IMG/VR virus record: IMGVR_UViG_3300024180_000039
Coordinates: 1 to 24,011 of that record
Origin: a virus
Reading direction: 5' to 3' (one strand)
Length of the DNA stretch: 24,011 nt
A program made the position numbers and the translations under genes. Of this stretch, positions 6,754 to 15,710 are shown in pieces. Position 1 is the stretch's first letter, and the number at the start of each line of letters is the position of its first letter. The notes below the pieces were generated by a model. The model was not told the DNA's origin. It made no database searches and saw only the letters and a list, made by a program, of their open reading frames with translations.

Positions 6754-8424
6754 CTATACATTAAATACATACTTACATGCAACGTTATTTGATAATAAAT
6801 AGTCTTCTATTCTATCCTTGAAAAATAGTTTAGACCTAGACTCTATGTCTCTATACGCTGTAACAGGGTTTGAATATGTTGGGTATGTAGCAGATAGTCC
6901 TTCATTATAGTTGCCGAAGTTGTATTCGTAACTTACAGTACCTGTAGGAGTTACGTACTTTTCTACTGTTACATCTGTATAACACATCCATCTATTTACA
7001 TTATTTACTACCTCTTCTACCATTCCAAATGCAAAACCGCTTGAACTGGTATAGTCTTTAATAATTTCTACATTAGCAGGGTATGGGCCGTTTGGGTTAT
7101 ATGCGTACTTTCTTCTATATAGTCTGTAGCTACCGTCATCAGTAAATCTCCTCTTACCTTTAGTTCTTGGTTGTCTAAAGCTCCTTCCAACACTCTCTCC
7201 TGTTTCGTATATTCCATTTTGTATAACAAAGAAGTATGTACATTCTAAAACAGGTTCGTCATCATTTTCTACTTCTGGGATAATATCTGTTTTATACCCT
7301 CCTGGTAACCTATTCGCACCGAAGTTCATATCAAACTTAGTCAGGATTACTGTATCTGTTTCTGCTGATTTAGGAAGGGGTTGACCCATCTTACCGACTG
7401 CGATTAATTCGTTACTGTCGTTGTAGAGTCCTATTGTTGTAATATAGGGATTAAATGATGAACCTGATATGTTGTCTGCTATTTTACCATCCACTCCTTC
7501 TAACCCAGTCTTGTTTAAGGTATGGTTAAATTCATTGCTTTTTAGACTACAGTGGTAATTATGGGTAAATATGGGTAACGTGGACTTCCACTTAAGTGTA
7601 GCGTCAAAGTAGTGGTTATAATATACTGCTACTAACGGATCTGTTATAATTAATTGACCGTGTGGGTATATTGCATTTCCAACATAGTATCTAGGACTGG
7701 AGTATTTAAAATATAGTCTCCCTTCCCCATCATCAACTATCTCATTACAGTTCTTCTGTGTAGTGTCGGTATTATCTAAGTACTCACCTCCTGCAGGAGT
7801 TGATTCGTCTACGTAAGTTGGCTCTTCCACAAGGTAGTCTTCTGTTGGAAAAGCACAAGTTGCTCCTGTAGAACTAAATATAAATTCTATGTTCTCAGTA
7901 TATAGGTTAACTTCTGTATCAAAGGAATTTACACCCTCCTCTGTACTGTAGTTGTTTATTACGTAATTATCAAAGCTTCCTGATTCATCTTCTCCTTTTG
8001 AAAAATCCGGTACTATTGAGATAGATAGTGGGTCTATATGAGTCCCGTACATTTCTTTGGGTAAGGAGAATATCGCTACCCTATTATCTAAATGTCTAGA
8101 TCCACTTACTTCGTAAGATGACTGTAGGTAATTTTCGTAGGAAGCTGATGCTGGGAGTACCGAGCCACTGAAGTTACTGTAGTAAAGGTGTTTATTACTT
8201 TCGTATACTAGTCTTTTGTTGTATGCGGTACTACCGGAATTTGATACATTACCTCCGTATGCTAGATCTAGCTCTGAAGGAATATATGAGCCTGAGCCGG
8301 CTACTCCTACAATGTTCTGTATACCTAATCCTCTGTACTCACTACCACTTGCTATCCACGATTTGCGGGCAGTATGGGTAGTTATATACGCATCTTGTTG
8401 ATTTAGTTTTTTGTAAGCACTCAT
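6754..8424 (-). CDS. Virion structural protein (baseplate or fibre-associated) with NEFN...YITTIGLYND module
   Basis: A 556-residue protein starting MSAYKKLNQQDAYITTHTARKSW. Residues about 283-362 read SNEFNHTLN..., then PYITTIGLYNDSNELIAVGKMGQPLPK and a closing TKFDM. This module is shared with the C-terminus of the 330-aa protein encoded just upstream and, from memory, with structural proteins of other marine T4-like phages. It has several acidic and Tyr-rich stretches and ends in KYVFNV. There is no signal peptide or transmembrane segment. The gene begins 3 bases after the stop of the 330-aa gene and is followed by the 384-base intron-bearing gap. It is probably part of the baseplate periphery or a fibre-attachment site, judged only from position. 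Exact function unknown. Confidence 0.65.
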   Translation of the reverse strand: MSAYKKLNQQDAYITTHTARKSWIASGSEYRGLGIQNIVGVAGSGSYIPSELDLAYGGNVSNSGSTAYNKRLVYESNKHLYYSNFSGSVLPASASYENYLQSSYEVSGSRHLDNRVAIFSLPKEMYGTHIDPLSISIVPDFSKGEDESGSFDNYVINNYSTEEGVNSFDTEVNLYTENIEFIFSSTGATCAFPTEDYLVEEPTYVDESTPAGGEYLDNTDTTQKNCNEIVDDGEGRLYFKYSSPRYYVGNAIYPHGQLIITDPLVAVYYNHYFDATLKWKSTLPIFTHNYHCSLKSNEFNHTLNKTGLEGVDGKIADNISGSSFNPYITTIGLYNDSNELIAVGKMGQPLPKSAETDTVILTKFDMNFGANRLPGGYKTDIIPEVENDDEPVLECTYFFVIQNGIYETGESVGRSFRQPRTKGKRRFTDDGSYRLYRRKYAYNPNGPYPANVEIIKDYTSSSGFAFGMVEEVVNNVNRWMCYTDVTVEKYVTPTGTVSYEYNFGNYNEGLSATYPTYSNPVTAYRDIESRSKLFFKDRIEDYLLSNNVACKYVFNV

Positions 8425-8427
8425 TCA

Positions 8428-9420
8428 TTAATAATCAAGTTTAATTCTAATAAGAGCTTCTTTTGTAAAATCTTTAAGAAGTGGTCTTGATAGTTTAGCT
8501 ACACCTAGTAGGTCGTTGTTATCGTTGTACATACCAACTGTTGTAATGTATGCTTGTGGAGTATTAATCATAATATCATGTCTTAACTCTCCTGAGCTAG
8601 TAATATTTGATGGATTCGTAGTATAGTTAAACTCACTATTACGAACTCTTACAAATACATAATTTGATGATATAGTTTCTTCTGCTTGTAATTTTGCAGA
8701 TGCTCCTGCTTTAATTGCATTAAAGAAGTACTGTAGGTTAGATGTACCGGAAGTATTGTTTGTTATGCTTATCCCTTCAGTAGATCTAAGAGCTTGTCCG
8801 TTTAAAACTACTATTCCCACATCTGGTAGAAATTTACCAAAGCTTCCATTACTAGTTGAAAAACCTGTCCCGGTTGTTGCGCTACCGTCTACGCCTTCTA
8901 CTATATCATATACTCTACCTGCATCGACGTAGGATACTGTTGTAGAGTCGTTGCTGTTGTCGGTTAAATTAATCGTTTTAGCACCTTGTGTTAATGTGAG
9001 GTTGAAAGAGCCGGGGAGTAATTTTTCTTTATACCTTGCTCTATCTAAACTAATTACGTAGATATCATCTGATTCTACGTTCCCGAATATGAAAGCAGTA
9101 TCTTCATCTCCGAATATTAAATTTCTATATTGTCCGTAGATTGTTGAAGTTGGTGTTTTTTCACTTACAGATGTGTTATATGCGGTAGCTCCTACTCCGG
9201 TTTTATGGCCGTAAGCTATAGCGAATTGAACGCTATATGGAACAGGTCCTTCTGTATCTTTATCGTATACTTCGTAGTAGTAGTCTCCTGTACTTGATGC
9301 TACTTGTGAAGAGGCAGTAAAGAATGATGTTAACTCTTTATCGCCAATCGACCATAGAGGGGATACAATTGATTCTGCACTTATAGAAATATCTTCTGGG
9401 TCTAATCTTTTAAATGACAT
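8428..9420 (-). CDS. Virion structural protein, paralogous C-terminal module
   Basis: A 330-residue protein starting MSFKRLDPEDISISAESIVSPLWSIG, an opening I associate with structural proteins of marine T4-like phages. Residues about 255-330 (NSEFNYTTN..., AYITTVGMYNDNNDLLGVAK, then SRPL and ending IRIKLDY) align with the internal module of the 556-aa protein. Because the module ends this protein but sits in the middle of the next, the downstream gene looks like a duplicate that gained about 190 residues. The start is 6 bases after the previous stop. No catalytic motif is visible. It is likely a baseplate-associated component; the name of its T4 counterpart, if any, cannot be read from the sequence. 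Confidence 0.65.
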   Translation of the reverse strand: MSFKRLDPEDISISAESIVSPLWSIGDKELTSFFTASSQVASSTGDYYYEVYDKDTEGPVPYSVQFAIAYGHKTGVGATAYNTSVSEKTPTSTIYGQYRNLIFGDEDTAFIFGNVESDDIYVISLDRARYKEKLLPGSFNLTLTQGAKTINLTDNSNDSTTVSYVDAGRVYDIVEGVDGSATTGTGFSTSNGSFGKFLPDVGIVVLNGQALRSTEGISITNNTSGTSNLQYFFNAIKAGASAKLQAEETISSNYVFVRVRNSEFNYTTNPSNITSSGELRHDIMINTPQAYITTVGMYNDNNDLLGVAKLSRPLLKDFTKEALIRIKLDY

Positions 9421-9426
9421 ATTATC

Positions 9427-10086
9427 TTAGTTATTTACTTTTACAATTGTTAATGGTACTGTTACTCTTGCTCCTGAGTCTCTTCCTATTACTGTAATTG
9501 TTGTTTGAAGAGATTCCTGTCCTGCAAATAAAGTATTAATTGTAGTTCCTGTTATGTTTATTGATGTACCTATCACTGTTTTAGATACATTAGTACCTAG
9601 TGTAGTTGTCGAATTAAGCCTTTCTGCTTCTGGGGTGTTAATTCCTACTCCGTTATATGTCTGCACTACTCTAGCATCTGCGATAGTAGCAACATATCCT
9701 CCTGCTTCAAAAGTTTGGGATGAACCTAAGTAGTTAAGTGTTTGTGGTGTAATAGCTAATGACGCTCCTTGTTTTAATCTTATAGCTGTATACCCTATAT
9801 CTAGTATTGGTAATTTAGCTGTTCCTCTAGGTAGGGTTGTTAGTTTATATTTCATTATCTGAGTCTCATCAGGAAACGCTTCTAGAAGAGGTAAGTTCTC
9901 TATTGCTTCTCCGTAGTATGCTGACCCTAATGGATGGTTTGGATTATATAATGTATAATCTATTTCATCGTCAGAAAGTGCGAATTGTGTGATTTTAAAA
10001 GAACCATCTCCTCTTGCTAGTAGTTCTCTACCTTTTTTTGTCAATATAGCATCGACAGTTACTATTGAATTATCTAAATATCCCAT
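9427..10086 (-). CDS. Conserved virion structural protein (LTKKGRELLARG family)
   Basis: A 219-residue protein with the N-terminus YLDNSIVTVDAILTKKGRELLARGDGSFKITQFALSDDEIDYTLYN (described here as residues 3 to about 48). The LTKKGRELLA plus ALSDDEIDY pattern recurs, from memory, in small structural proteins of marine T4-like phages. Its second half is Thr/Ile-rich and beta-like, ending LTIVKVNN. A 70-base gap separates it from the gene upstream; the leader holds TATTTATATAATATA and no Shine-Dalgarno sequence. It lies among baseplate genes and is likely a virion component; nothing shows a specific role. Confidence 0.6.
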   Translation of the reverse strand: MGYLDNSIVTVDAILTKKGRELLARGDGSFKITQFALSDDEIDYTLYNPNHPLGSAYYGEAIENLPLLEAFPDETQIMKYKLTTLPRGTAKLPILDIGYTAIRLKQGASLAITPQTLNYLGSSQTFEAGGYVATIADARVVQTYNGVGINTPEAERLNSTTTLGTNVSKTVIGTSINITGTTINTLFAGQESLQTTITVIGRDSGARVTVPLTIVKVNN

Positions 10087-10156
10087 GTTCTATTTGTTGT
10101 ATATTATATAAATATCCTATTTTAATGTTTTATTGATTTGTTATTTAATTCCACTA

Positions 10157-11440
10157 CTATCCTGATTGACCGTCAGCTATATCTATGTTGAAAGTTGGAC
10201 AAAGAGATTGAGAGGTTATAAAACCGGTACTATCTGTTTCTAGTATAGTATTATTCCCTTCTACGTAAATTCTAGATGTACCTACTGCATTTAACCTACT
10301 CCCTCCTACAGCATCCAGTTTATATATGTTAAGTTCCTCAACTAAGTATATAGGGTGTTCCGGTACATAAAATGGCGGTATAGGTGAATTTTTATAACCT
10401 CTTATAACATCCACACTTTGTGTGCCGACTGCGGTTACTTTAAGGTACTCTTTTTTATCAGTTCCGTGAAATAACTTAAGTACAGATCCTACTACAATAT
10501 TTTCAATGGGTGTATTGAGAAGAAATATTTCAGTTGAATTTTCGTAAGGTATAGAGCTAGGGTTATCAGTTATATTATTAATTGCGGTTGATGTTACTAC
10601 CTCTTCATCTCCGTCCTCGGTGACTACTTCTTCTCCGTAATAGTACCTAGGTAATTGTGTATTTCCGTCGTGAAAGAATTCATTCTGTAATCTATCATCT
10701 AATTTGCAGATGTAATCGGTTGTAGTATCTTTAGAGAATGTCTCTCCTAAGAAGCTTCTACCGGATATTGTAGGAGGAATTCCTGCATTATCTCCGGCAG
10801 TAGAAGAAGTGCCTGAGTATCTTGCTCTGCTCCATCCTGTATCAAAGTACATAGAGTCCTGTATTAGAGCTTTTTCTGCTGTTTCATCATACAGTGATGC
10901 ACTATTTGTCGGTAAGACTGTTGATTCGAGTCTATCTGACTGCATTATGTATTTCGACTTTCTTATATTGAATGCATTACTGAATAATGGATTTGCGTCG
11001 CTGAACTCAAAGGATAATCCTAGGATATATGGTGTTAGTGTGACGTCTACAAATTCCTGTGCCTCATATAGTGTATCTACATTAAATTGCCTGAATGTTG
11101 TTGGTTCAATAGAGAAATAGAAAAAAGGATTATCAGCACTAAAGTATGAAGTGTTTAGTATTGTTAATTCATATTCTTCTACCTCATCAGGTTGCCCGGA
11201 GACCTTATGAACTATAGAGAACTTTATTTTTTCTACTTGTTCAAGAACTGTTTCTATATCATCTAAATACTGTGTTGCTGAAGCTCCTGGTACTTGTCGG
11301 TTTCTATATGCTTCAATATGAAGTATTACGCCGCTTACTACAGCTTCTCCATTTGCTCCTTGATTAACATTCAAATGCATTCTTCCAGCTTGGTTAAGTC
11401 CTTGCTGTAAATGAATTTGTATAAATACCTGGTCTGTCAT
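10157..11440 (-). CDS. Virion structural protein, unassigned
   Basis: A 427-residue protein starting MTDQVFIQIHLQQG. The first 140 residues look like a beta-domain (FIQIHLQQGLNQAGRMHLN, then EEYELTILNTSYFSADNPFFYFSIEP). The middle includes DSMYFDTGWSRARYSG and SFLGETFSKDTTTDYIC. Residues about 290-350 (STEIFLLNTPIENIVVG, LKLFHG.. EYLKV, DVIRGYKNS) resemble a short beta-barrel module found in structural proteins. It follows the 1300-aa baseplate gene by 25 bases. I do not recognise a family with confidence; by position it may occupy the place of T4 gp8 or another wedge protein, but no sequence feature proves this. No signal peptide or membrane segment is seen. Confidence 0.55.
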   Translation of the reverse strand: MTDQVFIQIHLQQGLNQAGRMHLNVNQGANGEAVVSGVILHIEAYRNRQVPGASATQYLDDIETVLEQVEKIKFSIVHKVSGQPDEVEEYELTILNTSYFSADNPFFYFSIEPTTFRQFNVDTLYEAQEFVDVTLTPYILGLSFEFSDANPLFSNAFNIRKSKYIMQSDRLESTVLPTNSASLYDETAEKALIQDSMYFDTGWSRARYSGTSSTAGDNAGIPPTISGRSFLGETFSKDTTTDYICKLDDRLQNEFFHDGNTQLPRYYYGEEVVTEDGDEEVVTSTAINNITDNPSSIPYENSTEIFLLNTPIENIVVGSVLKLFHGTDKKEYLKVTAVGTQSVDVIRGYKNSPIPPFYVPEHPIYLVEELNIYKLDAVGGSRLNAVGTSRIYVEGNNTILETDSTGFITSQSLCPTFNIDIADGQSG

Positions 11441-11465
11441 ATTTTTAATTAATTATAGTACGTAC

Positions 11466-14400
11466 TTATTGACACTGTTGATATGAACCATATAAGTTAC
11501 CGTCGCATTCATGTATCTGACCCCATATAGGATTTTGACCGTTTTGTGTTATAAACTGAGCTAGTCGTTGTCCGTCTGAGTACCACCCTGATGGTGCGAA
11601 AGCACCTGGTTGAGTTTCGTCGTTAGGGTCTGGCGAGTATATTGGGGTGGTTATAATTCCGTTGTTGTTGTTTTCTGCATTGTTAAATACATCTGCTATT
11701 GATGGATATGATGGTATCACGATTGTATTTGTGTATACAAGATTGCAACAGACATTTACATAAGATGGATTATAGTACGGATCATACACAAAATATTGAA
11801 GTAATTCTTGAGGGATATCAAAATTATATACTCTCCCACCTTCAACCACACATGTTTCCGAGTTTCTTGCTCTAAATTTTATTCTAATTTTGTGGTAGTT
11901 AATAGAGATGGTGCTGTTTACAGTATCTTCTATCTCTGTAAAAGTGTCTAGATTCGAGATTGGGTTATTGCCAATTGCTAACGCTATAGTATTTGCTTGC
12001 GGGTACCCCTCCACTAGCCTTTCTACACTGTACGCACTTACTGTACTAAAGTCTGTTATATTAATCCAGTCGCTAAACCTGTTTGGAGTAAATGGTGGTT
12101 CTTGAGCTCCTAAAAACCAACTGCTGCTATCCCAAGAAAGTTGAAAATCGAACTGGGTCAGAGCATTTGTACCTATAAACCCGTAGTTTGGAATAAATAT
12201 TACTTCTTCTCCAAATCCGGATTGTATGTTAACATCTTTACCAGTCTGGGCTACGAGAGCACAGTCGTTAGCGGAAAAATTAATAGTTACCGAGCATTGA
12301 GTATTAACATTATCCTCTACTCTAAGTTGAAGCGAAGCTCCTGTTCCATAATCTCCATCATTTATTGTATAACTTTCTGGGGTTTCAATAAGTGTTTCGC
12401 TTTGTGGTCCCAGTATGTAGTAACTTAAGTCGCTGTTCTCTCCTGCATCGTTACCGCTTATAAATGAGGTAAAATCGTAAGTATTCGGTGATAGTATTTC
12501 CGGTATATTCCCAGGAACGGTACCTAAGTAACAGTGTACTAGCTTAACTGTTCGTGTACCTGTACAGTCTTCCCCCAGTTCTACATGTTGAGCATTTACT
12601 GTGTAGACATCATACTGGTCGTAATCTCCTCCATTAGTAAAATCGTACGTATAAGGTGAGTTGTTTATAGTTGTTGCTGTATTACTGCTATTAACTACCT
12701 CGTAGTTTAAATTACCTAGTGAATCAAACAGTATAGTTAAATTAAAATTTACCGGGTTGGGATTGCTACTAAGTGGGTCGATAATAAATACCGGTTGCTC
12801 CTCTTGGGATATTCCACAAACGTTTCCTGGTGGGTCTCTAAAGAACTGTACTGTATATTCTATATTGTCGTAAACCAGGTTTTTAAATGGGTTATCTGGG
12901 TTCAGTTCTCCGTTGGTTACTTTTATAGTAGATTCATGTAGTTCTCCGTTATATTTAGGTTCTTCGTGAATTTTATCGTATCTAATTCTTCGACCTAATG
13001 GTGTTTTAACACCATGCTCTGCACCGGTTGATGATTCCCTACCTAACGCTGTCTTCTTAGATTTATTTCCTATATTCTTGTATGCTCCTGCATTAGAACC
13101 TGAAATGAATGCTGTATCAATAGAACCGCTGTATTCTGGTCTTGTCCACGTCATAACTGGTGACTTGGCATGATATTTTTCCAGTAAATGGGGTTTTATA
13201 ATAATACCTGAATCTGTTACTGTTCTAGCAGGAACAAAGTCTTTTACCATCCTAAACACTACATTGTCAAAAAATTTTATTAAACGAACAAAATCTTTTA
13301 AGTCATATGCATCAACATTTTCAAATATTATCTTAGAGTATTTGTATAGGTTTGGGTATATGTTGCTTTCGTATCCTCTTGGATCTCCTATGTAGTCGTC
13401 TATGTTAAACGGGTCGTTCGGAAATAAGAATGCTGATTGAGAAACGATATAGGAGTCCATATTATCTGAAGGAGAAAATCCTACTTCTATTCTATGTAAG
13501 TCCTGTGTGTATTTACTATCACTTCTACTAATTCCCGTATAGTATGATAAAGTGCTTCCCTCTACTATACTGCCGGTATTATCTAATCTTACCTTATCTA
13601 CAGAACCTGTCCAGGCTTGCTCTCCTGCAAAGAATGGTAACTCTTCTACTGATTGACCTCCGTATATTTTTATCTTAAGTATATCGGAAGGTATACCAAA
13701 GCAGTTTATTAAAGCTCTCAGTCCTCTTTCTGTACCTTTACTCTTTAATAATATCGGTAAATTATGGTATATTCTTTTGTATATTTCTTTCTGATAATCA
13801 TTTTGAGATAAGGTCTGCTCACCGGATGTTATTATCCCTGTGGGTAGGTACTCATCACTGTTATCGTAAGAGTTTGCAATAAAGTATTTAAATAAGTCTT
13901 CTGCTGATTTATTACTTGTGTATAGTTTTAAACCAAAGTTTTTTAGTAGCTCTTCTACCAAGTCTTTTGAGACTCCTCTGTTTATTCTATTATCTGCATC
14001 ATATTTTTTTGATACAGCATCCGTATATGTCCATAGGTTATCGAAATGTTGACCTATCATATTAATAAATAAGTTATACGGGTCGTTACTTTCGTCTTCC
14101 TTAAGGTACGATGGTATTGTATTAGTTAATATGTTAACATTTTGAGCGTCAAAAAGTGTAGCTTCTTGTAGCTTAGTTGAATACCATGATATTGCTTCGG
14201 TAGAGTTAGCTTGTTCGTTTGTATACGGCTTTACATTATTTGACTTTGGCCATGAGTTTGAACCGCTTTCATAGTACAGACTTCTCTCATAATGATCAAA
14301 GTTGTTTACTACTCCATCTAGTAAGTTCTCGTAATAGTCTCTACTTCCTGATATCCCTGAGGAGTTATAGGTAGCTCCTGTAGTGTTTATTATATCTAAG

Positions 14401-15368
14401 TTTGATTGATATGATTCTAATAATTCTACTTTATATTTAAAATTACGTAATCTTTCTTCGATTGATGAAAAATTCACAAAATTACTAAAATCAGAATAAT
14501 CTATGCCGAGCTCTGCACCTTTTTCATTGAAGAGTGAGTTTAGTTCTCTATTACTGTTACCGCTTGGAAAACTAAATAGTTCATTATAGTTAAAGTATTC
14601 TGATGGTTCTGTTGTTTGTTCTCCTACCCCTACATTAAAATTCGCTCCTCTAAGTGTTGGTATAAAAGGTTCTTCTTCAAGTAGTGTTGTATTAACTTCG
14701 AATGCTAATGAATTAGAAACTTTCTCTACTACTGTAAATGTACTGTAAATTTTAACAGACGACTCTAAAGGTTCTGCTAACTTTACTACCACAGCTGTAG
14801 TTCCTCTAAACTCTCTACTTCCAATATTTACTATTGGGTAGAATTCATCATTACTACTGTAGAGATGTACGTCTAAGTTATAAGTAGAGTTCTCTAATCT
14901 TTCCTCTAATCTATTAGTTAATTGACCTACTGTTATTGATTCTAAGCTAATAGGAATTAATCTCAACTCTCTTCTGTCAGGAGAGATGCTTTCTACTGAA
15001 AAAGTTGAATTAGTATCCTGTACCCTAAATGGGTTTCTAAGAAAGTGGTATAGGGACTTAACTTCAGAATTATCGTTGTAGTATAACTTATAATCTTCTA
15101 ACGGGTCAATTCCTATTTCTGAGTTTCCTTTAACTGAGGTTATTGAATCTCCGGATAGTATCGAGTAGTTTGTATAATTGTTGATTGATACTAATTTAGT
15201 ATTATCAAGGGTGTAGTAGGACAACTGTATAAAATCCTCATTAGGAATAAACGTACTCGGTATTGTTACTTCTTCTAAGTAGCTTTTTAAGTTCTCATCT
15301 GAGACAACATCTAATCTTAGTAGACTATTTGGATCTATTTGGAATATGTTGTATTTTACTTCTACCAT
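11466..15368 (-). CDS. Very large baseplate protein with beta-rich C-terminal extension (gp7-like position)
   Basis: A 1300-residue protein, the largest in the window. Residues about 1-270 are beta-rich (FQIDPNSLLRLDVVSDENLK). Residues about 440-580 hold the most family-like part: YDADNRINRGVSKDLVEELL, FGLKLY, then YKRIYHNLPILLKSKGTERG and LRALINCFGIPSDILKI. From memory the stretch NLPILLKSKGTERGLRAL is a signature of large baseplate or tail proteins of marine and Bacteroidota phages, related to tail protein I-like wedge subunits. A conserved core seems to end near residue 840. The remaining 460 residues contain several cysteines (CGISQEEQ, LVHCYLG, VNVCCNLVY) and beta-strand patterns resembling Ig- or PKD-like domains, which could contact the host surface or fibres. 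Position after the gp25/gp6 pair suggests a gp7-like wedge role, by inference. Start 3 bases after the preceding stop. Confidence 0.7.
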   Translation of the reverse strand: MVEVKYNIFQIDPNSLLRLDVVSDENLKSYLEEVTIPSTFIPNEDFIQLSYYTLDNTKLVSINNYTNYSILSGDSITSVKGNSEIGIDPLEDYKLYYNDNSEVKSLYHFLRNPFRVQDTNSTFSVESISPDRRELRLIPISLESITVGQLTNRLEERLENSTYNLDVHLYSSNDEFYPIVNIGSREFRGTTAVVVKLAEPLESSVKIYSTFTVVEKVSNSLAFEVNTTLLEEEPFIPTLRGANFNVGVGEQTTEPSEYFNYNELFSFPSGNSNRELNSLFNEKGAELGIDYSDFSNFVNFSSIEERLRNFKYKVELLESYQSNLDIINTTGATYNSSGISGSRDYYENLLDGVVNNFDHYERSLYYESGSNSWPKSNNVKPYTNEQANSTEAISWYSTKLQEATLFDAQNVNILTNTIPSYLKEDESNDPYNLFINMIGQHFDNLWTYTDAVSKKYDADNRINRGVSKDLVEELLKNFGLKLYTSNKSAEDLFKYFIANSYDNSDEYLPTGIITSGEQTLSQNDYQKEIYKRIYHNLPILLKSKGTERGLRALINCFGIPSDILKIKIYGGQSVEELPFFAGEQAWTGSVDKVRLDNTGSIVEGSTLSYYTGISRSDSKYTQDLHRIEVGFSPSDNMDSYIVSQSAFLFPNDPFNIDDYIGDPRGYESNIYPNLYKYSKIIFENVDAYDLKDFVRLIKFFDNVVFRMVKDFVPARTVTDSGIIIKPHLLEKYHAKSPVMTWTRPEYSGSIDTAFISGSNAGAYKNIGNKSKKTALGRESSTGAEHGVKTPLGRRIRYDKIHEEPKYNGELHESTIKVTNGELNPDNPFKNLVYDNIEYTVQFFRDPPGNVCGISQEEQPVFIIDPLSSNPNPVNFNLTILFDSLGNLNYEVVNSSNTATTINNSPYTYDFTNGGDYDQYDVYTVNAQHVELGEDCTGTRTVKLVHCYLGTVPGNIPEILSPNTYDFTSFISGNDAGENSDLSYYILGPQSETLIETPESYTINDGDYGTGASLQLRVEDNVNTQCSVTINFSANDCALVAQTGKDVNIQSGFGEEVIFIPNYGFIGTNALTQFDFQLSWDSSSWFLGAQEPPFTPNRFSDWINITDFSTVSAYSVERLVEGYPQANTIALAIGNNPISNLDTFTEIEDTVNSTISINYHKIRIKFRARNSETCVVEGGRVYNFDIPQELLQYFVYDPYYNPSYVNVCCNLVYTNTIVIPSYPSIADVFNNAENNNNGIITTPIYSPDPNDETQPGAFAPSGWYSDGQRLAQFITQNGQNPIWGQIHECDGNLYGSYQQCQ

Positions 15369-15371
15369 AGT

Positions 15372-15710
15372 TTATAATTGATTTTGTAGATCAAATATCT
15401 GTTGATTAGCATCTAAAAGTTGTTCTCTAAGTTGAGTAATCTCATCTATTAGAGGTTGTATATCATCGGTATTTTTATCAAAATCAGCAATTTCAGAGCT
15501 CTTCTCTAGCAGGTAAGTATGGGAGTTATTTTCACCATCTACCGGGATAGAATAAAATAACTTATCGTATAATCTAAAGAACTCCTCTACTGTTTCTAAA
15601 TCTACTTCTTCTACTTTCTCTTTAAACGTATTAAATTCTACATCTAATGAAGTACGTATTTGTGCTCTTTTATACGATTGTCTTTCTATCCTTACTCTTT
15701 CTTTAGCCAT
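15372..15710 (-). CDS. Small coiled-coil protein of the baseplate operon
   Basis: I place the start at the ATG at 15710, giving 112 residues beginning MAKERVRIERQSYKRAQIRT. A longer frame opens at 15749, but its extra 13 residues lie wholly inside the end of the 377-aa gene; the shorter start overlaps that gene by 8 bases (ATGGCTAA), the usual junction here. The protein is charged, with a central helix (FNTFKEKVEEVDLETVEEFFRLYDKLFY) and a C-terminal coiled coil (LIDEITQLREQLLDANQQIF). The middle segment FYSIPVDGENNSHTYLLEKS links them. It could be an assembly factor or a small wedge component next to the 1300-aa baseplate protein. No known family is recognised. Confidence 0.65.
   Translation of the reverse strand: MAKERVRIERQSYKRAQIRTSLDVEFNTFKEKVEEVDLETVEEFFRLYDKLFYSIPVDGENNSHTYLLEKSSEIADFDKNTDDIQPLIDEITQLREQLLDANQQIFDLQNQL

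Noticed and set aside
6370-8424. Intron as a splice between the 556-aa and 618-aa ORFs to make one fused protein
   Set aside because: The 556-aa frame ends in TAG upstream of any plausible 5' splice site, and the 618-aa protein has a complete N-terminal domain shared with another fibre.
10107-10114. Plus-strand TATAAATA motifs (also at 11420-11427 and 19506-19513) as late promoters
   Set aside because: They point away from all genes in the window, and the copy at 11420 lies within a coding region; in this AT-rich DNA exact 8-mers are expected by chance.
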